From positions 1 through 64,000 of the forward strand of contig SVOW01000003.1 in NCBI GenBank assembly GCA_015066175.1: a stretch of DNA of 64,000 bases, read 5' to 3'. Below are positions 26,910 to 36,131 of this stretch, piece by piece. The position numbers and the translations under genes were made by a program. Every line of letters begins with the position of its first letter. Within the stretch, counting starts at the first letter, position 1. The notes under the pieces are model-generated. The model saw only the letters and a list, made by a program, of their open reading frames with translations, was not told the origin of the DNA and made no database searches. The stretch comes from Oscillospiraceae bacterium (GTDB lineage Bacteria; Bacillota; Clostridia; Oscillospirales; Acutalibacteraceae).

Positions 26910-29027
26910 TTAAAGAATATGATATTTCACAACAAGCCCTGCGAATACAATTGACACCATTGAAAGAAGCTTGATAAGGATGTTGATTGAGGGACCTGAA
27001 GTATCCTTGAACGGGTCGCCTACAGTGTCGCCAACGACTGCGGCTTTGTGGTTAGAACTTCCTTTTCCGTTAAATTCGCCACTTTCGATATATTTCTTCG
27101 CATTATCCCAGGCACCGCCTGAGTTAGACATAAATATTGCCATCAGGAAGCCTGTAACGGTTGCACCTGCAAGCATACCTATAACGCCGTTGTAGCCGAG
27201 AAGAATACCTGTAACGATAGGCACAACAACTGCAGTCAGTGTGGGGAGAATCATTTCTTTCAGGCTTGATTTTGTGCAGAGGTCAACGCAGGAAGCGTAG
27301 TCTGCTTCTTTTTCGCCAGTCATAATACCTTTGATTTCTTTGAACTGTCTGCGTACTTCAACAACAACGCTTTCTGCTGCTCTGCCTACAGAATTCATTG
27401 TAAGTGCTGCAAAAACGAAAGGTAAGCATCCGCCGATAAACAAGCCTGTAAGCACAGCAGGGTTCATAATTGAAATATCTATAGTTTCGCCGTTGCCTGC
27501 AAGGGCAAGAGTCTGTTCAATCTGGTCTTTGTAAGAAGCGATAAGTGCAAGTGCAGTAAGCGCAGCAGAGCCGATTGCAAAGCCTTTGCCTGTTGCAGCA
27601 GTTGTGTTGCCAAGTGAATCAAGAGCATCTGTTCTTTCTCTCACTTCTTTTTCAAGTCCTGCCATCTGAGCAATACCGCCTGCGTTGTCTGCAACGGGTC
27701 CGTAAGCATCTGTTGCAAGGGTGATTCCGAGAGTTGACAGCATACCTACAGCGGCAATTGCCACACCGTAAAGACCTTTTTCGGCATTTTCAAATCCGCC
27801 TGCAAATGCATATGAAGCAATAACACATGCAGCGATTATAATAATCGGCACTGCAGTTGAAATCATACCAAGACCCATACCGCCGATGAGGATTGTAGCC
27901 GAGCCGGTCTGTGATTTTTGGGCAAGGTTTTTTGTGGGTTTATATGTGTCTGAAGTGAAATATTCTGTTGAAAAGCCAATGAGCACGCCTGCCAGCAAGC
28001 CTGCAAGAATTGAAAAATAAAGTCTGAAGTTTTCTTCCCCTGCAACAAACCACACAATGGGAAATGCAGCTAAAGCAAGAAGGATTGCACTTGAATTTGT
28101 GCCTTTTCTCAAAGCTCCGAGAAGAAGTTTCTGCTCAGTTTTTTCACCTGTTCTTACAAGGAAAGAGCCGAGAATCGAACAGATAACACCTGCAGCAGCA
28201 AGGAGCATGGGGAGAAAAACGGTCTGCAAATTGTCAGCAAAAGCCGCAACTCCCAGTGCCATAGCGGAGATAACAGAGCCTACATATGATTCGTAAAGGT
28301 CTGCACCCATACCTGCAACGTCACCTACGTTATCACCAACATTATCTGCAATAACAGCAGGGTTTCTGGGGTCATCTTCGGGAATGCCTGCTTCAACTTT
28401 ACCCACAAGGTCTGCACCTACGTCGGCTGCTTTTGTGAAAATACCGCCGCCAACTCTTGCAAAAAGTGCCATTGAAGAAGCACCCATGCCGAAAGTGAGC
28501 ATTGCGCTTGTGATTTCTGCAACTTCAAGTTTGAAAACAAATTTAAGGAGAATAAACCATAACGAAATATCAAAAAGTCCAAGTCCTACAACGGTAAATC
28601 CCATAACAGAACCTGCGCTGAAAGCAACCCTTAAACCTTTGTTAAGTCCTTCACGGCAGGCATTTGCAGTTCTTGCATTTGATGCAGTTGCAATTTTCAT
28701 GCCCACAAAACCTGAAAGTCCGCTGAAAAATCCACCTGTAAGGAAAGCAAAGGGAACAAAAGGTGTGAGCAGATCAAAAAGTGACATCACGCCGAGAATA
28801 AGGAACATTCCGCCAAAGAAAACAGAAACAATTGTATATTGCCTTCTAAGGTAAGCGTTTGCACCTTTCCTGATTGATTCGGCAATCTTTTTCATCTTTT
28901 CCGTTCCTTCGGAAAATTTCATAACTCTTTTTGCCATGATGAAAGCGAAAAGTATTGCAATCACAGCACCGGCAAGAGTCAGGAAAGCAGGATAATTTTC
29001 AGTTAAATTCTGCTTGAAAAAATCCAT
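26910..29027 (-). CDS. hppA: Membrane-bound cation-pumping pyrophosphatase
   Basis: The 705-residue integral membrane protein has about 16 helices. Substrate-binding motifs are GGGIFTKAADVGADLVGK near 192 and DDPRNPAVIADNVGDNVGD near 217, plus DNAGGIAQMAG near 450 and GDTVGDPFKDTSGPS near the end. At the K+-dependence site the sequence reads GNTTAATGKG: Ala, not Lys, so it should need potassium. It hydrolyses pyrophosphate to pump H+ or Na+; the ion cannot be told with certainty here. AAAGGAG precedes ATG 29027. Confidence 0.96.
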   Translation of the reverse strand: MDFFKQNLTENYPAFLTLAGAVIAILFAFIMAKRVMKFSEGTEKMKKIAESIRKGANAYLRRQYTIVSVFFGGMFLILGVMSLFDLLTPFVPFAFLTGGFFSGLSGFVGMKIATASNARTANACREGLNKGLRVAFSAGSVMGFTVVGLGLFDISLWFILLKFVFKLEVAEITSAMLTFGMGASSMALFARVGGGIFTKAADVGADLVGKVEAGIPEDDPRNPAVIADNVGDNVGDVAGMGADLYESYVGSVISAMALGVAAFADNLQTVFLPMLLAAAGVICSILGSFLVRTGEKTEQKLLLGALRKGTNSSAILLALAAFPIVWFVAGEENFRLYFSILAGLLAGVLIGFSTEYFTSDTYKPTKNLAQKSQTGSATILIGGMGLGMISTAVPIIIIAACVIASYAFAGGFENAEKGLYGVAIAAVGMLSTLGITLATDAYGPVADNAGGIAQMAGLEKEVRERTDALDSLGNTTAATGKGFAIGSAALTALALIASYKDQIEQTLALAGNGETIDISIMNPAVLTGLFIGGCLPFVFAALTMNSVGRAAESVVVEVRRQFKEIKGIMTGEKEADYASCVDLCTKSSLKEMILPTLTAVVVPIVTGILLGYNGVIGMLAGATVTGFLMAIFMSNSGGAWDNAKKYIESGEFNGKGSSNHKAAVVGDTVGDPFKDTSGPSINILIKLLSMVSIVFAGLVVKYHIL

Positions 29028-29076
29028 TTATAAAACTCCTTTCAACAGAAAAAGCAATCTGTTTTGTGTAAATTTA

Positions 29077-29105
29077 ATTATATCACGGCTGAAAAACCAA
29101 GTCAA
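29077..29105 (-). promoter_or_regulatory. hppA promoter
   Basis: Minus strand TTGACT (29105-29100), 17-bp spacer, TATAAT (29082-29077). Confidence 0.8.
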
Positions 29106-29128
29106 TAGTTGCAATTTTGAAAAATCGG

Positions 29129-29158
29129 TTGAAAAACGGTATCTGCTTGTAGTATAAT
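29129..29158 (+). promoter_or_regulatory. Promoter of the phosphodiesterase gene
   Basis: TTGAAA (29129-29134) and TATAAT (29153-29158) with an 18-bp spacer, divergent from and close to the hppA promoter. Confidence 0.75.
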
Positions 29159-29189
29159 TTATGTATCAAAATAAAAGGAGAGAAAGCAA

Positions 29190-30143
29190 ATGGCAATTTT
29201 ATCTAAAATTACAACAATATTCCTTATTATCCCTGCATTGCTCGGATTTTATTCCAGGGATGCAAAAGACACAGAAGCTCTTTACAGAGAAACAATTTCT
29301 CAGATAAACTATGAAAACACAATTGAAACCGCAATTCCCCAGACAGATATTTACAAGATGATTGAAGACCATTTCAATTCACCTCTGGCAGAGGGTAAAA
29401 CAGAAAAGAAAGCAATCATCATCGGCTATGACGGCTGCCGTGCAGATGCTCTCAAATTTGCAACTGAAGAAGACAGCGGCATCAGGAAAATGCTCGATAA
29501 CGGTGCTTCACTCAACCTTGCATATTGCGGTGGTGTGAATTATCCCGCAGTAAACACTCAGGATACTTCAACTGCCCCCGGCTGGTGCTCAATTCTCACA
29601 GGTCAGTGGGCTGACAAAACAGGCATCACAGGCAACGGAATTACAAAAGATATGGAATATAAAACACTTTTCACATCTCTTACAGAATCAGGCACAATTG
29701 ATTCCGCATCTTTTGTAACTTCATGGAACGGACATTTTTCTACAAGTAACGCAACATATAATAACGAAAAGAAATATTGCGAAGATAACAACCTTGACGT
29801 TGCATTCAACTATTGTTTTTCTGACACAAATTCAGCAAACACAGTAATCAAAGACCTTGAAAATGCTGATTGTTCAGATTTCATCTTTGCAATTTATGAA
29901 GGCCCCGACCATTCAGGTCACGCTTTCGGTTTCTCAACTAACAACCCCATTTATAAGGTAGGTTTCAGAATCAACGATGTTCTTGCTTACAGAACGCTTA
30001 ATGCTATTGAATCAAGAGAAACTTACGAAACAGAAGACTGGCTCATTATCATCACTGCTGACCACGGCGGATTCGGCACAGGTCACGGCGGTCCTTCAAT
30101 TCAGGAAAGAATGACATTCATCGTTGTAAACAAAGAGTTTTAA
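29190..30143 (+). CDS. Alkaline-phosphatase-superfamily phosphodiesterase
   Basis: This 317-residue protein has the core of the type I phosphodiesterase/nucleotide pyrophosphatase and sulfatase group: AIIIGYDGCRADAL near 74 for the first metal, NTQDTSTAPGWCSILTG near 120 with the Thr/Ser nucleophile, YEGPDHSGHAFG near 240, and ITADHGGFGTGHGG near 288. The N-terminus has a hydrophobic stretch (TTIFLIIPALLGFYS) that could be a signal or anchor, so it probably acts outside the membrane. Substrate unknown. AAAGGAG precedes the ATG. Confidence 0.85.
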   Translation: MAILSKITTIFLIIPALLGFYSRDAKDTEALYRETISQINYENTIETAIPQTDIYKMIEDHFNSPLAEGKTEKKAIIIGYDGCRADALKFATEEDSGIRKMLDNGASLNLAYCGGVNYPAVNTQDTSTAPGWCSILTGQWADKTGITGNGITKDMEYKTLFTSLTESGTIDSASFVTSWNGHFSTSNATYNNEKKYCEDNNLDVAFNYCFSDTNSANTVIKDLENADCSDFIFAIYEGPDHSGHAFGFSTNNPIYKVGFRINDVLAYRTLNAIESRETYETEDWLIIITADHGGFGTGHGGPSIQERMTFIVVNKEF

Positions 30144-30171
30144 GTAATAAAAAATAAACGAAAATAATAAT

Positions 30172-30209
30172 CCCCGCAAGGTTTTCAGATTCCTTGCGGG
30201 GCGTTTTTT
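30172..30209 (+). terminator. Terminator between convergent genes
   Basis: CCCCGCAAGG/CCTTGCGGGG, 10-nt loop, then CG and six T. It lies just before the end of the leftward gene at 30208. Confidence 0.9.
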
Positions 30210-31047
30210 AGTTTGATGTGAGAGATTCAGTTGTAACGGGAATCATTCTGGGGATATACTTGCCTGAATCAATGTGAAGTTCTTTTGTCTTTTCTGCTGA
30301 GAGAACCTTGCTTGAATCAGTGATGATCAAAACGTTTTTTTCGTGCAAAACTTTGAGGTTTTCAGTATTGTCAAGATTTTTGAAGTGAACTTTTCCAACA
30401 ACATTGTCATCTGCAATTTCAATTTCGATTGTTGCAAATTCTATATCACCATATTCCTGTTCCCACAGTGATTGCGCAGCAGTAAGAAGTTCTTCTTCAG
30501 TAAAATCAGGGAATGAACTCACAGGCATGTAATGGTATGAAATCATTTCTTTTATTATATCGTCTTCGTATGCGAACATAGTAATAGCAAGCTCTTCATT
30601 ATTGATTTCGTTTGCAAAAGCCATAGACTTATCGTAGTTTTTAAAAGGCTTGCTGTTATCTGTCACGTTGTATTTGGCAAGAAGGTCGGTATATTCCGGG
30701 TTGATCATTTCTACTTCAACGTCAGGAACAGTAATGTTCTGGAAGGGGAAAGTTGTGGATTCAGTTGTCGGTTCATCACCCATCTGTGAAATTCCGAAAG
30801 AAACACCGAAACCAACGAGGAAAATAAGAATAAGACCTAAAATCACTCTGCCTGTTTTCTTTTTCTTTTTGGGTGGTTCAATGGGGGGTACTGCAAACTG
30901 AACAGGGGGAACATTCTGTGGCTGCATAGGTGAAGGTGAGGAATTCTGTGGCTGTGCAGGTGCAGTGTTTTCAAGTTCTTTTTCTCCGCAATTTGCGCAT
31001 AACTCTGCGTTGTCAGGGATTTCTGTTCCACATTTTTTGCAATTCAT
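30208..31047 (-). CDS. Zinc-ribbon membrane protein, unknown ectodomain
   Basis: A 279-residue protein: zinc ribbon (CKKCG near 3, CANCG near 17), Pro/Gln-rich linker, Lys cluster, one membrane helix near 65-87 (VILGLILIFLVGFGVSFGI), then an outside domain of about 190 residues with no family that I recognise. AAAGGAG precedes ATG 31047; a TTG two codons earlier is less likely. It is one of four proteins of this layout in the window. Confidence 0.75.
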   Translation of the reverse strand: MNCKKCGTEIPDNAELCANCGEKELENTAPAQPQNSSPSPMQPQNVPPVQFAVPPIEPPKKKKKTGRVILGLILIFLVGFGVSFGISQMGDEPTTESTTFPFQNITVPDVEVEMINPEYTDLLAKYNVTDNSKPFKNYDKSMAFANEINNEELAITMFAYEDDIIKEMISYHYMPVSSFPDFTEEELLTAAQSLWEQEYGDIEFATIEIEIADDNVVGKVHFKNLDNTENLKVLHEKNVLIITDSSKVLSAEKTKELHIDSGKYIPRMIPVTTESLTSN

Positions 31048-31112
31048 TTTCAATCGCTCCTTTGTTTTTGAAATTAGTTTTTATTTTATATGAATAAAAA
31101 TAGCCTACGGGG

Positions 31113-31817
31113 TTATCGGCTATTATATTCGCTTGCTGATTGTGACAGATAATTACATGATTTTACTAATTCATCTGCAAAGATTTCAAAGAAATCTATA
31201 ATAACTTCATCAATTATTGCTTCATCATCTATTGCCCATTTTCTGCCCTTGTGATCCATATCTAATGTAATTTCCTTTTTTAGCTTTATTATGGTATCGG
31301 CATATTCCATAGCCTCAATAAGCAATTCAGCATCTATGTAAAACTTGTCTTCTTCGCAATATCCGAATTCATCCATATATATTTCCATAGCATCACGGAA
31401 ATCAATTGTTTCCAATTCAAAAATAAAAGTGTAGGAATGTTCTAGTTCGACGCTGAGCTTGCTGTTTTCAAAATATGTGGTTAACATCGCCATAATAATT
31501 TGATTGTCAAGGTCGTTTTCGTCAAACAAATCAGATAAAAGTGCCTGACATTTTTCAGATTCAGGGTCTGTGATGGCACGGAATTTTGCTGATGCTATAT
31601 CTTGAACTAAACCTTCAGGGCTGGGTAAACCGGATTCACCATCTTCAGATATAGGGCTGGGTAAACCGGATTCACCATCTTCAGATATTTGGGATTCTCT
31701 GAAAATCAGAATACCTGCAAAAATAAAAACAATTGCCGTAAGAATTGAAACTATTGCAATAAGCAGAGCTTTTATTTTCTTTTTTCGGGAAGGTGGTGTC
31801 TGAGCGTTATAAGTCAT
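31113..31817 (-). CDS. Membrane-anchored protein with DUF4878-like domain and duplicated linker
   Basis: The 234-residue protein has a short basic N-terminus, one helix at about 15-35 (LLIAIVSILTAIVFIFAGIL), and an outside domain that resembles those of the 21848 and 22859 products. Between them the linker contains ISEDGESGLPSP twice in a row, caused by a 36-bp tandem duplication at 31618-31689 with one mismatch. AAAGGAATG lies upstream of ATG 31817; the longer reading to 31871 lacks a ribosome site. Function unknown. Confidence 0.72.
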   Translation of the reverse strand: MTYNAQTPPSRKKKIKALLIAIVSILTAIVFIFAGILIFRESQISEDGESGLPSPISEDGESGLPSPEGLVQDIASAKFRAITDPESEKCQALLSDLFDENDLDNQIIMAMLTTYFENSKLSVELEHSYTFIFELETIDFRDAMEIYMDEFGYCEEDKFYIDAELLIEAMEYADTIIKLKKEITLDMDHKGRKWAIDDEAIIDEVIIDFFEIFADELVKSCNYLSQSASEYNSR

Positions 31818-31913
31818 TTTGCAATCATTCCTTTCGAAATAAATATATACCCATTTTCGAAAAAAAAGCAAGAAAAATGTAATTTTCAGGCGAGAAAAAG
31901 TAATTTTTTGTAA

Positions 31914-31965
31914 AAAAAGAGCCCCAAACGGAAAATTTGTTGATTTCCGCTTGAGACTTTTTTAT
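31914..31965. terminator. Hairpin terminator between the DUF4878-like gene region and copZ
   Basis: CGGAAA/TTTCCG core with A-run on the left and T-run on the right; on the minus strand it follows copZ by a few bases. Confidence 0.6.
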
Positions 31966-31977
31966 AATAAGCAGTTT

Positions 31978-32157
31978 TTATACTTCGAAACCTAAATCTT
32001 CAATTTCTTCTTTTGCTTTTTCGAGATTTGAGATGTCTACTGAAACAGTTTTATTTTCAAGGCTGATTTCAGCATCAATGCCTGCTTCTTTCAATGCATC
32101 GCTTATGCGCTTTACGCACATAGCACAGTGCATTCCTTCAACTTTGATAATTTCCAT
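31978..32157 (-). CDS. copZ: Copper chaperone, heavy-metal-associated domain
   Basis: A 59-residue single HMA domain with the metal site GMHCAMC at residues 8-14. It should pick up Cu(I) in the cytoplasm and pass it to the P-type ATPase encoded upstream at 32550. GGAGG precedes ATG 32157. A longer reading to 32310 runs into the mosaic repeat and is not genuine. The 390-bp gap between copA and copZ is filled with repeat units, which may have separated a once-compact pair. Confidence 0.88.
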   Translation of the reverse strand: MEIIKVEGMHCAMCVKRISDALKEAGIDAEISLENKTVSVDISNLEKAKEEIEDLGFEV

Positions 32158-32209
32158 TTTATTTTCCTCCTTTGATTTTGTTAAAATGATGAATTCAAAT
32201 GTAAATTTT

Positions 32210-32558
32210 AAATTATAATTTACCGCGGTATTAAAATCAGCATCGTAGGGGCGGATGCCCACATCCGCCCGAATAAATTCACATAAAATCTGACGGGTCG
32301 ATGTAGGCATCGACCCCTACAATGTAAAATCGAATATACATATAAATTATAATTTACCGCAGTATTAAAAACAGCATCGTAGGGGCGTCGTTTCGGCGCC
32401 CGCGAAAAATTCATCAGATTCATAACGGGACGGGCAACCCGTCCCCTACGATACAACCGCAAATATACGACAAATTATAATTTGAAAAACCAGATATGGG
32501 CATCGTAATTGCAAATTATTATAAACCCAACATCAGTGATAGCTGAAAATTATAATTT
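32210..32558. repeat. Intergenic mosaic hairpin repeats, copy 3 (B and C modules in tandem)
   Basis: AAATTATAATTT occurs at 32210, 32344, 32472 and 32547. Between the first two is a B unit (as at 7684); between the second and third is a C unit (as at 26); the last interval is a decayed or unrelated 63 bp. The final boundary palindrome overlaps the copA stop codon. The tandem arrangement shows the units can chain by sharing one boundary palindrome. Confidence 0.9.
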
Positions 32559-34775
32559 GAAAGTTTTAAGCCTTAAGGCGTTTGAAACGACGAAAAGTGA
32601 ACTGAGGCTCATTGCAATTGCACCAATCATTGGTGAAAGCAACAAGCCGAAAGCAGGGTAGAGCACGCCAGCAGCAACGGGAATTGCCAGAGTGTTGTAG
32701 CAAAAAGCCCAGAAAAGATTCTGCCGTATGTTGCTGATTGTGAGTCTGCTTAATCTGATTGCTTTGACCACATCTTCAGGGTCATCTTTCATTAAAACTA
32801 TTTCTGCTGATTCAACAGCCACAAAACTGCCGCTTCCCACAGCACAACCAATGTCAGCCTGAGTCAGGGCAGGGGCATCGTTTATTCCGTCACCCACCAT
32901 TATAACTGTTTTGTTTTCTTGCTGGAATTTCTTAACCACTTCGGCTTTATCAGTGGGCAAAACTTCTGCAATTATTTCGTCACAGCCTGTAGCTTCGCCG
33001 ATATATTTTGCGGCTTTCTTGTTATCACCTGTAAGCAAAACTGTGTGAAGCCCCATTTTCTTAAGCTTTTCAACAGTTTTGTTTACGTTCTTCTTAACTG
33101 TGTCTGCCACAGCGATAATGCCGAGAAGCTTGTTTTCTTCTGCTACGAAAATAAGTGTTTTCCCTTTTTCCTGCAAAGCAGAAATATCTTTTTCATAACA
33201 ACTTATGTCGATATTATTTTCAGCCATAAGCCTTGCATTTCCTGCAAAAATACTTTTTTTGTTTTCGTCTTTTGCACATATGCCGTATCCTGCAATGCTC
33301 CTGAAATCGCTTACGTCAGAGCTGCTTGTCCCTTTTTCTTCGGCATAAGTGCAGATTGCTTTTGAAATAGGATGGTCTGATAATTTTTCAAGGGAATAGG
33401 CGATTTTAAGAATTTTTTCTTTGTTTTCGCCTACAGTATCTGTTACAGACATTCTTCCTTCGGTAACAGTGCCTGTTTTATCAAAAATTACCACTTCTGC
33501 TTTGTGGGTCGTTTCAAGTGCTTCACCGTTTTTTATCAGTATTCCCTTTGAAGCACCAAGACCTGTGCCCACAATTATGGCAGTGGGAGTTGCAAGACCC
33601 ATAGCACAAGGGCAACCGATTACAAGCACCGATGTGAAAATTTTTATTGCAAAAGAAAAATTCTTCGTTACAGCAAACCATATTATTCCTGCCAGAAGTC
33701 CGATTCCGATAAGCAGGGGAACAAAAAATCCTGCCACCTTGTCGGCCACTCTTGCGATGGGAGCTTTTTTGTTCTGCGCGTCTTCTACAAATTTAATGAT
33801 TTTTGCAAGTGTTGTGTTTTCGCCTGTGCGAGTGACTTTCACAAAAATTGCACCGTCAAGCAAGATACTTCCGCCTATAACTTCGCTGCCTTCCTGCTTT
33901 TCAACAGGGTTGCTTTCGCCTGTGAGCATTGCTTCGTCTGCATTTGCCGAGCCTTCAATGACGATTCCGTCAAGGGGAATTTCGGCACCGTGCTTTACAA
34001 GTATTGTGTCGCCCTCTTTTATCATTTCAACAGGCACTTCCCATTGACCGTTTTCATCAACTAAGATTGCTGTTTCGGGGGCAAGTGACATCAGCGCAGA
34101 AATTGCACCTTTTGTTTTCTCTTTATTCTTTTCTTCAAGATATTTGCCCACAGACACAAGTGCCACAACAACTGCGGCAGATTCATAATAAAGGTTGTGC
34201 ACTGCGTCGGGGTTGTCAGTGATTCTGAAAGTCATCACAATGCTGTAAATCAGCGAAGCGGTGCTGCTTAATGCAACAAGTGAATCCATATTGGGATTCA
34301 GGTAAAAAATTGACCTGAAACCACTGATGAAAAACTTTTTGCCGAGAATCAAAACGGGTAAACTCACAAGAAGCTGAATCAATGCGAAATTCATGGGGTG
34401 AGTGTGCATTGAAATTATATCAGGCACAGGCATTTGGGGAAAAAGCATTTGTCCCATAGATATAAAAAGCAAAACCGCTGAAAAGCACAGTGATGCCGTC
34501 AGCGAGTTTTTTTCGCTTTTCAAAGAAGATTTTTCTTCAACGCTTTCTTCGGTTTTTTCCTCTTTTCGTAAAGATGCGGAAAAACCTGCTTTTTTTATTT
34601 TGTTTATAATGTCCTGAGAGGTTGTTTCGTTTTCGTCATAGAGAATGGTGAGCCTGTTAAGAGGGAGATTTACGTTGCTTTCTTTAACACCGGGCAATTT
34701 TCTTGTTACACGCTCAACAGAAGATGAGCATGCAGCACAATGCATGCCTGTAATGTCGTATTGTTCTTCTATCAT
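32550..34775 (-). CDS. copA: Copper-translocating P-type ATPase
   Basis: The 741-residue pump has one N-terminal metal-binding domain (GMHCAACSS near 10), eight membrane helices, the ion site VIGCPCAMGLATP near 385, the phosphorylation motif FDKTGTVTEG near 430 and GDGINDAPALTQADIG near 640. It exports Cu(I) from the cytoplasm. ATG 34775 overlaps the stop of the upstream GDPD-like gene (ATGA), so the three genes from 36068 to 32550 form one transcript. No CsoR or CopY regulator is adjacent. Its last codon and stop lie within a repeat boundary. Confidence 0.95.
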   Translation of the reverse strand: MIEEQYDITGMHCAACSSSVERVTRKLPGVKESNVNLPLNRLTILYDENETTSQDIINKIKKAGFSASLRKEEKTEESVEEKSSLKSEKNSLTASLCFSAVLLFISMGQMLFPQMPVPDIISMHTHPMNFALIQLLVSLPVLILGKKFFISGFRSIFYLNPNMDSLVALSSTASLIYSIVMTFRITDNPDAVHNLYYESAAVVVALVSVGKYLEEKNKEKTKGAISALMSLAPETAILVDENGQWEVPVEMIKEGDTILVKHGAEIPLDGIVIEGSANADEAMLTGESNPVEKQEGSEVIGGSILLDGAIFVKVTRTGENTTLAKIIKFVEDAQNKKAPIARVADKVAGFFVPLLIGIGLLAGIIWFAVTKNFSFAIKIFTSVLVIGCPCAMGLATPTAIIVGTGLGASKGILIKNGEALETTHKAEVVIFDKTGTVTEGRMSVTDTVGENKEKILKIAYSLEKLSDHPISKAICTYAEEKGTSSSDVSDFRSIAGYGICAKDENKKSIFAGNARLMAENNIDISCYEKDISALQEKGKTLIFVAEENKLLGIIAVADTVKKNVNKTVEKLKKMGLHTVLLTGDNKKAAKYIGEATGCDEIIAEVLPTDKAEVVKKFQQENKTVIMVGDGINDAPALTQADIGCAVGSGSFVAVESAEIVLMKDDPEDVVKAIRLSRLTISNIRQNLFWAFCYNTLAIPVAAGVLYPAFGLLLSPMIGAIAMSLSSLFVVSNALRLKTFKL

Positions 34776-35623
34776 TGTACATCTCCTATCTGTACTGTGT
34801 CATTGATAAAATGACGTATGCCCAGCTGATACATTTCTTCCATTTCTTTGAGAGAATCTGCACCTGTGCAAATGCTGTGGATTCCTTTGTCAAATAACTT
34901 GTCGAAATCTTCGTGTGTATTTTTATTGTTTGCCGCATTGAAGCAAAGGCTGTAGAATTTATATGTTTCGCAAGCGGCAATAGCTTCGTCGGTTATTTCA
35001 TCCACACAGTAGATTGTGTTGATAACAGGCTGAATCTTTTCGATGTATTCAAGGACTTTTACATCTGAAGAAGCAATGCTGATTTTGCCCATATTGATAT
35101 CTGAAAGAATGCCCGTAAGCTCTTTGATAGCGGCTTTGTCGTTTTCATGGACATATACAATAACTGAAAAACCATTGTTATAAGCATACTGCACAGTGTC
35201 CTGAACAAGTTCAATAACAGCACCGTCTGTTTCAGGAGCATTTTTGATGTTATAGTTAAGCAGTTCGTAATAACTGTAGTCATATACCTTGCCTATGCCG
35301 TTTGTTACGAAAGAAATTTTTTCGTCAGCAAGAGAAACCCATTTTTTATCTTTTGTCAGGCGGGCGTCGATTTTAATGCTTGTAAAACCTTTCTGATACA
35401 GGTCATCAACAGCATAGATTGTGTTTTTCGGAATTTCATTTCCGTTACCGCCGTCTGCTGTGAAGATAATCTGAGTATGGTCGATGATTTCGGACTGGCT
35501 CAATGCTTCTTTGTATTTTATCGAAGAAGTGGCTTTGATAATGCAGAGCACGGCAACTACAATACACGCAATGCCAAGTAAAGAAAAAAGTATGTACTTC
35601 GGTTTGATTTTTAACGTCTTCAT
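34772..35623 (-). CDS. GDPD-like membrane-anchored protein, catalytic residues lost
   Basis: The 283-residue protein has one N-terminal helix (about 12-32) and a TIM-barrel domain that aligns with glycerophosphodiester phosphodiesterases: NTIYAVDDLYQKGFTSIKIDARLTKD follows the normal NT...GA...E-x-D layout (in two pieces), and VTNGIGKVYDYSYYEL matches the (T)G.G.V...EL strand. But the usual HRG at the first strand is TADGG, the metal-binding E-x-D is KIDAR, and the second His is replaced (SLADEK). It is probably inactive as an enzyme. AAGGTG precedes ATG 35623. Its link with copA is unexplained. Confidence 0.7.
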   Translation of the reverse strand: MKTLKIKPKYILFSLLGIACIVVAVLCIIKATSSIKYKEALSQSEIIDHTQIIFTADGGNGNEIPKNTIYAVDDLYQKGFTSIKIDARLTKDKKWVSLADEKISFVTNGIGKVYDYSYYELLNYNIKNAPETDGAVIELVQDTVQYAYNNGFSVIVYVHENDKAAIKELTGILSDINMGKISIASSDVKVLEYIEKIQPVINTIYCVDEITDEAIAACETYKFYSLCFNAANNKNTHEDFDKLFDKGIHSICTGADSLKEMEEMYQLGIRHFINDTVQIGDVQ

Positions 35624-35633
35624 TTTTTTCACC

Positions 35634-36068
35634 TTACAGATTTTTTATATAGAAATCGTCACATGCACCAAATCCGCAGATTGAGTAGACAGAATTTGAC
35701 AGTGCAGTGATATTTTTATCCGAAAGAATAATTTTGTTGCATCCGTTTTCCATGGCAACGGCAGTTGCACGTGAAAGCACGGCTGTGAGAATTTCGGCAT
35801 CGTTACAATCAGCCTTGATGTCGGTAATATAAGCTGAAAGTTTGAAAAAAGAATCAAACTGATGTTCGGTTTTCATGGAAACAAAAGCACAGATTACGCC
35901 GTTTCTTTCACCTACGAATAAATAGCGTGAAGTGTCTGCGAGCATATCGGAGAAAATTTTTCTTTTCTCTTTCCCGGGAGGTGCCATGGGGTAATCTGCT
36001 TTGTTTTCAAATAATTTCAGCACAGATGCAAGGTCTTTTTCTTCAGCTTTCCTGATAATAAATTTCAT
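35634..36068 (-). CDS. GNAT-family acetyltransferase
   Basis: A 144-residue N-acetyltransferase-like protein: IIRKAEEKDLASVLKLF at the N-terminus and the C-terminal NGCNKIILSDKN ... IYSICGFGACDDFYIK, which is the family's closing beta strands. The acetyl-CoA loop is weak, so activity is uncertain. AAAGGATG lies upstream of ATG 36068. It is the first gene of the leftward run into copA. Confidence 0.75.
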   Translation of the reverse strand: MKFIIRKAEEKDLASVLKLFENKADYPMAPPGKEKRKIFSDMLADTSRYLFVGERNGVICAFVSMKTEHQFDSFFKLSAYITDIKADCNDAEILTAVLSRATAVAMENGCNKIILSDKNITALSNSVYSICGFGACDDFYIKNL

Positions 36069-36131
36069 ATTTTTCATCCTTTCTTTTTTGTACACTATAT
36101 GAAAGGATGTCCTGCTTTATTACATGGAAAA

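Noticed and set aside
32220-32462. 80-residue minus-strand frame over the tandem repeats
   Set aside because: Made wholly of repeat sequence with hairpins; no ribosome site.
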